Below are positions 1 to 5,186 of a stretch of DNA of 5,186 nt, piece by piece. The translations under genes were made by a program, and so were the position numbers. How positions within the stretch are numbered: the stretch's first letter is position 1; each line of letters begins with the position of its first letter. The notes under the pieces were generated by a model. The model did not search any database, was not told the DNA's origin, and saw only the letters and a program-made list of their open reading frames with translations. Origin of the DNA: Ignavibacteria bacterium (GTDB lineage Bacteria > Bacteroidota > Ignavibacteria > Kapaibacteriales > UBA4661); NCBI GenBank assembly GCA_013298375.1, contig JAAFHM010000147.1:1-5186 (forward strand), read 5' to 3'.

Positions 1-2915
<2,915 letters not shown>

Positions 2916-2925
2916 ATAGCGTATG

Positions 2926-2931
2926 CCCTCT
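2926..2931 (-). promoter_or_regulatory. Ribosome binding site of rpoC
   Basis: The minus strand reads AGAGGG ten bases before the ATG of rpoC. It is a reasonable Shine-Dalgarno match and the only clear one in the window; the accessory genes have A-rich or unremarkable leaders instead. It supports the start chosen for rpoC at 2915. Confidence 0.5.
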
Positions 2932-2961
2932 GCTTGTGTTGGAATTGAGAATTGTGATTTT

Positions 2962-2972
2962 TGTCAAAAGTA
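2962..2972 (-). promoter_or_regulatory. Weak candidate promoter element upstream of rpoC
   Basis: In the 89-base gap before rpoC the minus strand reads TACTTTTGACA. TACTTTTG (2965-2972) fits the TAnnTTTG pattern known as the -7 element of Bacteroidota promoters, but I see no good TTTG-like -33 element at the proper distance. The overlapping TTGACA (2962-2967) matches a classical -35 box, but no convincing -10 box follows at 16-18 bases. A promoter here would make biological sense because rpoC has lost contact with rpoB, but the sequence support is weak. The rest of the gap shows no hairpin plus U-run terminator. Confidence 0.2.
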
Positions 2973-3004
2973 TTGTTTTGGTTCAGCCGGGAGTACGATA
3001 AACG

Positions 3005-3247
3005 TTACGACCGCTCAACCATGACGGCAAATGAATAGCCATTGGCAATTAAAATATCCGTTGCGCGGTCAGCCACAAACTCGCGCATTTCTGTGCGGCG
3101 ATCTTCATCCATTGAGGCGTGAACTTTTATCCAGAAGCGCCGTGCCTGTTCTGGGTGCGGCTGGATAGAGGAAAAAACAATTTCAGGAAAGTGTTCTTTC
3201 GTTTCGTCATAAAGCTGTCGAGCAAGTTCTTTGGCTTTTTGTGTCAT
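3005..3247 (-). CDS. Small conserved partner protein of the HEPN gene (80 aa, function unknown)
   Basis: An 80-residue soluble protein with no signal peptide or membrane segment. Its ATG overlaps the stop of the upstream HEPN gene in an ATGA arrangement (3244-3247), which suggests translational coupling and a shared role. Visible blocks are KAKELARQLYDE (helix, 4-15), FPEIVF (20-25), FWIKV (38-42), an acidic DEDR at 47-50, and a C-terminal REFVADRATDILIANGYSF (55-73). The layout, with strand FWIKV, acidic turn, helix, then TDIL and a terminal strand, is what I remember of small proteins encoded beside HEPN genes in cyanobacteria and Chlorobi. I cannot name a described family. The obvious comparison is the MNT nucleotidyltransferase antitoxin of HEPN/MNT pairs, but the GSxxxD-type nucleotide-binding motif is absent. 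It is the last gene before rpoC, ending 89 bases upstream of it. Confidence 0.8.
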   Translation of the reverse strand: MTQKAKELARQLYDETKEHFPEIVFSSIQPHPEQARRFWIKVHASMDEDRRTEMREFVADRATDILIANGYSFAVMVERS

Positions 3248-3624
3248 GGTTGTAAGCGTTTTGTAACTTCTGAAACAAATTCGGTTGCCTTTTTGATCTG
3301 CCGTTCTGCCACGGTTTTACTTATCATTACGGAATCATAGTCCGCATCGTCACGAATTGCCTGCATATCAAGCAGATACGGCTTCATTGAAAAAGAATAA
3401 CTCTTTCGCTGTTGGATTAAAATTCCCGAAAACTGGGATTGTACCCAATCATGGGGAATTTTATGGTCTTTTCGTTTAATTCCCGCTTCAGCTAAAGCCG
3501 CGATTGCCGCTTGAAATGAAGCATAGTACGCTCTATTAGCGCTGGCGTTGTATGCGCCATGCTCAAATGTCAGTTTTGCAGCGCCCAGATTTTCTTGTGC
3601 TTTCGCTAGAAATTCAGATTTCAT
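3244..3624 (-). CDS. HEPN-domain protein (126 aa)
   Basis: HEPN domains are small four- or five-helix bundles found in toxins of toxin-antitoxin pairs, in RNA-cutting defence proteins and as binding modules. The start MKSEFLAKAQENL leads into the typical first helix; YNASANRAYYASFQAA (25-40) is the hallmark second helix of the Pfam HEPN family. The conserved R31 is present, but the position where active members carry the His of the Rx4-6H motif is Q38 (RAYYASFQ), so RNase activity is doubtful. The family tolerates variation here, so this need not mean decay. The C-terminal helix contains AERQIKKATEFVSEV (106-120). The open frame extends 53 codons further upstream, but that part overlaps the nuclease-like gene and does not look like HEPN, so ATG at 3624 is preferred. 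It follows the nuclease-like gene after 29 bases and overlaps its small partner by four. No Shine-Dalgarno site is evident. Confidence 0.85.
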   Translation of the reverse strand: MKSEFLAKAQENLGAAKLTFEHGAYNASANRAYYASFQAAIAALAEAGIKRKDHKIPHDWVQSQFSGILIQQRKSYSFSMKPYLLDMQAIRDDADYDSVMISKTVAERQIKKATEFVSEVTKRLQP

Positions 3625-3653
3625 AATTGACGTGAGCAATGATCGCCGTAATG

Positions 3654-4532
3654 TTATTTCAAAATCGCCTTGTAATAATCCAAAATATGCTGAAACGCTG
3701 CCAAAAGTTCGCCAATCTGTCCGAGATAGTATTTGCGGGTATCGACAAAGATTTCTTTGCCTGTCAGACGGAGAAAAAGCCAATCGTCGCCCGTTGTGAC
3801 GCAGCCGTAGATGGTTTCAAGCGGTGTGCCTTTTTTCTCGTTGTAAATCTTTGCGCCAAGCATTTGTGCAGCGCACTGACCAAGCCAACGCTCTCCATCG
3901 TTTTGTTTTGCTTCTACAAGTTGAAATATTGGCTCAAATTCACTTAAAAAGCCAGACTCTTTCGCCAGCATAAAATCACACTCGCCTTTCAGTCCCTGCG
4001 CGGGGTCGGCAGAAAGTGTGTCGCCCGAATAAATCGTAAAGAACTTATTATTGCGTCTCCGTAGTTCCATCAGAAGGGGAAACACGATTGCTTCAGCCTT
4101 AAATTTTTCGGACGTGCTGTACAACTCCGCTGCCTCCTCCAGCGCTCCTATGAGTAACGGTGATGGAGAGAGCGTTTGAAGCGGCTCAGGGAAAAGTTTT
4201 TGGCGTTTAGTGCGAACGCCAAATTTCTCACTTAAATCTTCTAACGAAAAGTCACGAAACGACATACTTTCAATGGTAATAATAGAGTTAGCGGTAGTAA
4301 GAATTTCTGTGAATGAACCATTCATAGCTGCAGTATCAAAAACAGTCCGCCAAACTTTCTGCGCCAATTCCACGCGCTTCCGCGCCGGATGCAAATACGA
4401 CTGAATATCATCATTGCTATTCCACTGGCATTTGTCCACCAAATCCGCCACCGCAGCGTTATATTCCGCCGCGACAATACGCAGCGCGTCAAGCTGGGAA
4501 GCGGTTTCGGGTATGGGTTGGAGCGTGGACAT
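3654..4532 (-). CDS. PD-(D/E)XK nuclease-like protein, copy 1 (292 aa)
   Basis: I do not recognise a named family, but the C-terminal half has the signature of the PD-(D/E)XK nuclease fold. There is a helix with acidic residues (KAEAIVFPLLMELRRR, 145-160), a strand with GECDF placing D186, then FQLVEAKQ with E207, K209 and Q210, and a following helix with Q219 and Q223 (QCAAQMLGAKIY). The N-terminal 130 residues are mostly helical and may recognise a partner or target. There is no signal peptide or membrane segment, so it is cytoplasmic. The frame is open further upstream to an ATG at 4769, but that would run through the beta-barrel gene in another frame. The start at 4532 lies just after an A-rich leader and gives a normal soluble N-terminus (MSTLQPIPET). 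The gene sits 40 bases after the beta-barrel gene and 29 before HEPN. A second copy ends at 5082. Substrate (DNA or RNA) and role (defence, repair or inactive homologue) are unknown. Confidence 0.8.
   Translation of the reverse strand: MSTLQPIPETASQLDALRIVAAEYNAAVADLVDKCQWNSNDDIQSYLHPARKRVELAQKVWRTVFDTAAMNGSFTEILTTANSIITIESMSFRDFSLEDLSEKFGVRTKRQKLFPEPLQTLSPSPLLIGALEEAAELYSTSEKFKAEAIVFPLLMELRRRNNKFFTIYSGDTLSADPAQGLKGECDFMLAKESGFLSEFEPIFQLVEAKQNDGERWLGQCAAQMLGAKIYNEKKGTPLETIYGCVTTGDDWLFLRLTGKEIFVDTRKYYLGQIGELLAAFQHILDYYKAILK
3657..3758 (-). repeat. Direct repeat, copy 1: 3' end of the nuclease-like gene
   Basis: These 102 bases match 5085-5186 with 10 substitutions and no gaps in my hand alignment (about 90% identity). 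The match stays in the same reading frame and stops at the stop codon. This is the visible edge of a paralogous gene duplication, not a mobile-element repeat. Confidence 0.9.
4199..4223. repeat. Perfect 9-bp inverted repeat with 7-base loop inside the nuclease-like gene
   Basis: The plus strand reads TTTGGCGTT, seven bases, then AACGCCAAA. It lies within codons for FGVRTKRQ of the nuclease-like protein. On the coding strand no U-run follows the stem (AACUUUUCCC follows), so it does not look like an intrinsic terminator. It may be a chance consequence of the codons or an RNA structure affecting translation or mRNA stability. Confidence 0.4.
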
Positions 4533-4572
4533 AGTTGTTTTTTTTCGATAAGCGTTTTTTTGTGATATTTGC
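4533..4572 (-). promoter_or_regulatory. A-rich leader between beta-barrel gene and nuclease-like gene
   Basis: The 40 bases before the nuclease-like start contain, on the coding strand, a run of seven A (4555-4561) and a run of eight A (4538-4545), the second ending seven bases before the ATG. There is no Shine-Dalgarno match. A-rich leaders are typical of translation starts in Bacteroidota, and this helps choose the start at 4532. I see no promoter or terminator in it. Confidence 0.35.
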
Positions 4573-5085
4573 TCAAAAGCCCCAGCCGAGGCTAATGCCG
4601 CCCCAAGGATGGAAAGTCGGTCTACCATAATCCAGAATAAAAACAGTGGGTGTAAAGGTTGCTGCAAAATTGAAACCGCCACCCAAAGACTGGTATCTAT
4701 AGCCAAGTCGCAAACCAACATTAAATTCTGCGCTGCTATAGTAACTACCACTTCGCCATATAACTCCACCGCCTATTTCGCAACGATGCTCTCGTTCTCC
4801 AATAAAGCCACTCAAAGTAAAAGGAACCAAAAGTCCCAACGGTGTAAAACCCGCTCCAAATCGAAGAGCAAAGTTGTTTGAAAGGTGACCTTCATAGCTT
4901 AATGAGTAAATTCTACCTAATCCTAGCAACTCAAGATGAACAGTATTCCAAGCCGTGCGCTCCGCTTGAACACTCGCTTGCGTAGATTGCACCACTTGAG
5001 CAGAATCCCGCACTACCGTCTGTGCAGACAAACCTCCCACACAGAGCAGAAACACAAGAATATGACAAAGAATGCGGTACTTCAT
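4573..5085 (-). CDS. Small secreted outer-membrane beta-barrel-like protein (170 aa)
   Basis: Residues 1-21 form a clear Sec signal peptide: positive start (K2, R4), hydrophobic ILCHILVFLLCVGG, and a probable signal peptidase I site after LSA21 before QTV. A short polar stretch (about 22-45) follows. The rest is alternating hydrophobic and polar residues rich in Gly and aromatic residues, as in antiparallel beta-barrel strands: HLELLGLGRIYSLSYEGHL (50-68), FALRFGAGF (72-80), CEIGGGVIWRSGSYYSSAEF (102-121), VGLRLGYRYQSLGGGFNF (123-140), and a C-terminal GGISLGWGF ending in Phe, the usual outer-membrane insertion signal. Similar small proteins with an ELLG..G.YSLNYE motif are common in Bacteroidota, with no known function. 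The mature part would suit a barrel of about eight strands. The ATG overlaps the stop of the upstream nuclease-like copy 2 (ATGA), suggesting translational coupling, which is odd for an envelope protein next to cytoplasmic nucleases. Confidence 0.82.
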   Translation of the reverse strand: MKYRILCHILVFLLCVGGLSAQTVVRDSAQVVQSTQASVQAERTAWNTVHLELLGLGRIYSLSYEGHLSNNFALRFGAGFTPLGLLVPFTLSGFIGEREHRCEIGGGVIWRSGSYYSSAEFNVGLRLGYRYQSLGGGFNFAATFTPTVFILDYGRPTFHPWGGISLGWGF

Positions 5086-5186
5086 TGCAAAACCGTCTTG
5101 TAATAATCCAAAATATACTGAAACGCCGCCAACAGTTCGCCAATCTGACCGAGATAGTATTTGCGGGTGTCCACAAAAATTTCTTT
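5082..5186 (-). CDS. PD-(D/E)XK nuclease-like protein, copy 2 (last 34 codons only)
   Basis: The frame enters from the right edge and ends with TGA at 5082-5084. The 34 visible residues (KEIFVDTRKYYLGQIGELL onward) differ from the C-terminus of copy 1 at only four positions: H to Y, A to T, I to V and K to Q. They correspond to residues 259-292 of copy 1, downstream of the catalytic motifs, so activity cannot be judged. It could be a complete gene or a fragment; its 5' part lies beyond the window. The stop overlaps the start of the beta-barrel gene. Confidence 0.85.
   Translation of the reverse strand, partial: KEIFVDTRKYYLGQIGELLAAFQYILDYYKTVLQ
5085..5186 (-). repeat. Direct repeat, copy 2: 3' end of the second nuclease-like gene
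   Basis: Counterpart of 3657-3758. Seven of the ten base differences either sit at silent positions or give conservative changes, so both copies appear to have stayed under coding constraint after duplication. The repeat continues past the right edge and its full length is unknown. Confidence 0.85.

Noticed and set aside
2916..3004. Terminator between the accessory genes and rpoC
   Set aside because: No stable GC-rich stem followed by a U-run on the minus strand; only short imperfect pairings around the stop codon of the partner gene.
3625..3783. Longer N-terminus (53 residues more) for the HEPN protein
   Set aside because: It overlaps the nuclease-like gene and does not resemble HEPN sequence; MKSEFLAKAQ is a typical HEPN beginning.
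4533..4769. Longer N-terminus (79 residues more) for the nuclease-like protein
   Set aside because: It would overlap the beta-barrel gene in another frame. The extra residues look like out-of-frame translation, and the A-rich leader favours 4532.
4609..4881. Plus-strand open frame of 90 codons
   Set aside because: It is antisense to the beta-barrel gene, Lys- and Ser-rich with no recognisable features.
3657..5186. Insertion sequence or composite element bounded by the direct repeats
   Set aside because: The repeats are in-frame C-termini of paralogous genes and end at stop codons; no transposase or terminal inverted repeats are present.

Overview
The window is protein-coding almost throughout, and every gene I can support lies on the minus strand, so it reads from right to left. 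RpoC sequence features resemble Chlorobiota, Kapabacteria and other Bacteroidota-related lineages. These include the N-terminal block TKPETINYRSFRPEKDG, the motif RFRQNLLGKRVDYSGR, and an uninterrupted catalytic core. A Bacteroidota-style outer-membrane beta-barrel protein and A-rich leaders with few Shine-Dalgarno sites agree with this. I place the organism in the FCB group with moderate confidence and cannot name a genus.

Positions 1-2915 hold the first 971 codons of rpoC (RNA polymerase beta' subunit), which runs off the left edge. Both zinc-binding sites, the catalytic NADFDGD loop and the bridge helix are present, so the visible part looks functional. An 89-base gap (2916-3004) separates it from the next gene. 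That gap carries a ribosome binding site and a weak promoter candidate.

Positions 3005-5186 hold a compact run of accessory genes with the same orientation as rpoC. In transcription order they are: the last 34 codons of a PD-(D/E)XK-type protein (copy 2); a small secreted beta-barrel protein whose start overlaps the copy 2 stop; a complete PD-(D/E)XK nuclease-like protein (copy 1); a HEPN-domain protein; and an 80-residue partner whose start overlaps the HEPN stop. The visible 3' end of copy 2 is about 90% identical in DNA to the end of copy 1, so the two are recent paralogues.

The most striking point is the location. Most bacteria have rpoB directly upstream of rpoC, yet here that place is taken by at least 2.2 kb of nuclease, HEPN and envelope genes. 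Either the rpoBC operon has been split by an insertion or rearrangement, or rpoC sits alone in this lineage. The HEPN pair and the nuclease-like genes could form a defence or toxin-antitoxin type cassette, but the sequence alone does not prove this. I saw no rRNA, tRNA, CRISPR array, transposase, insertion-sequence end or convincing terminator.
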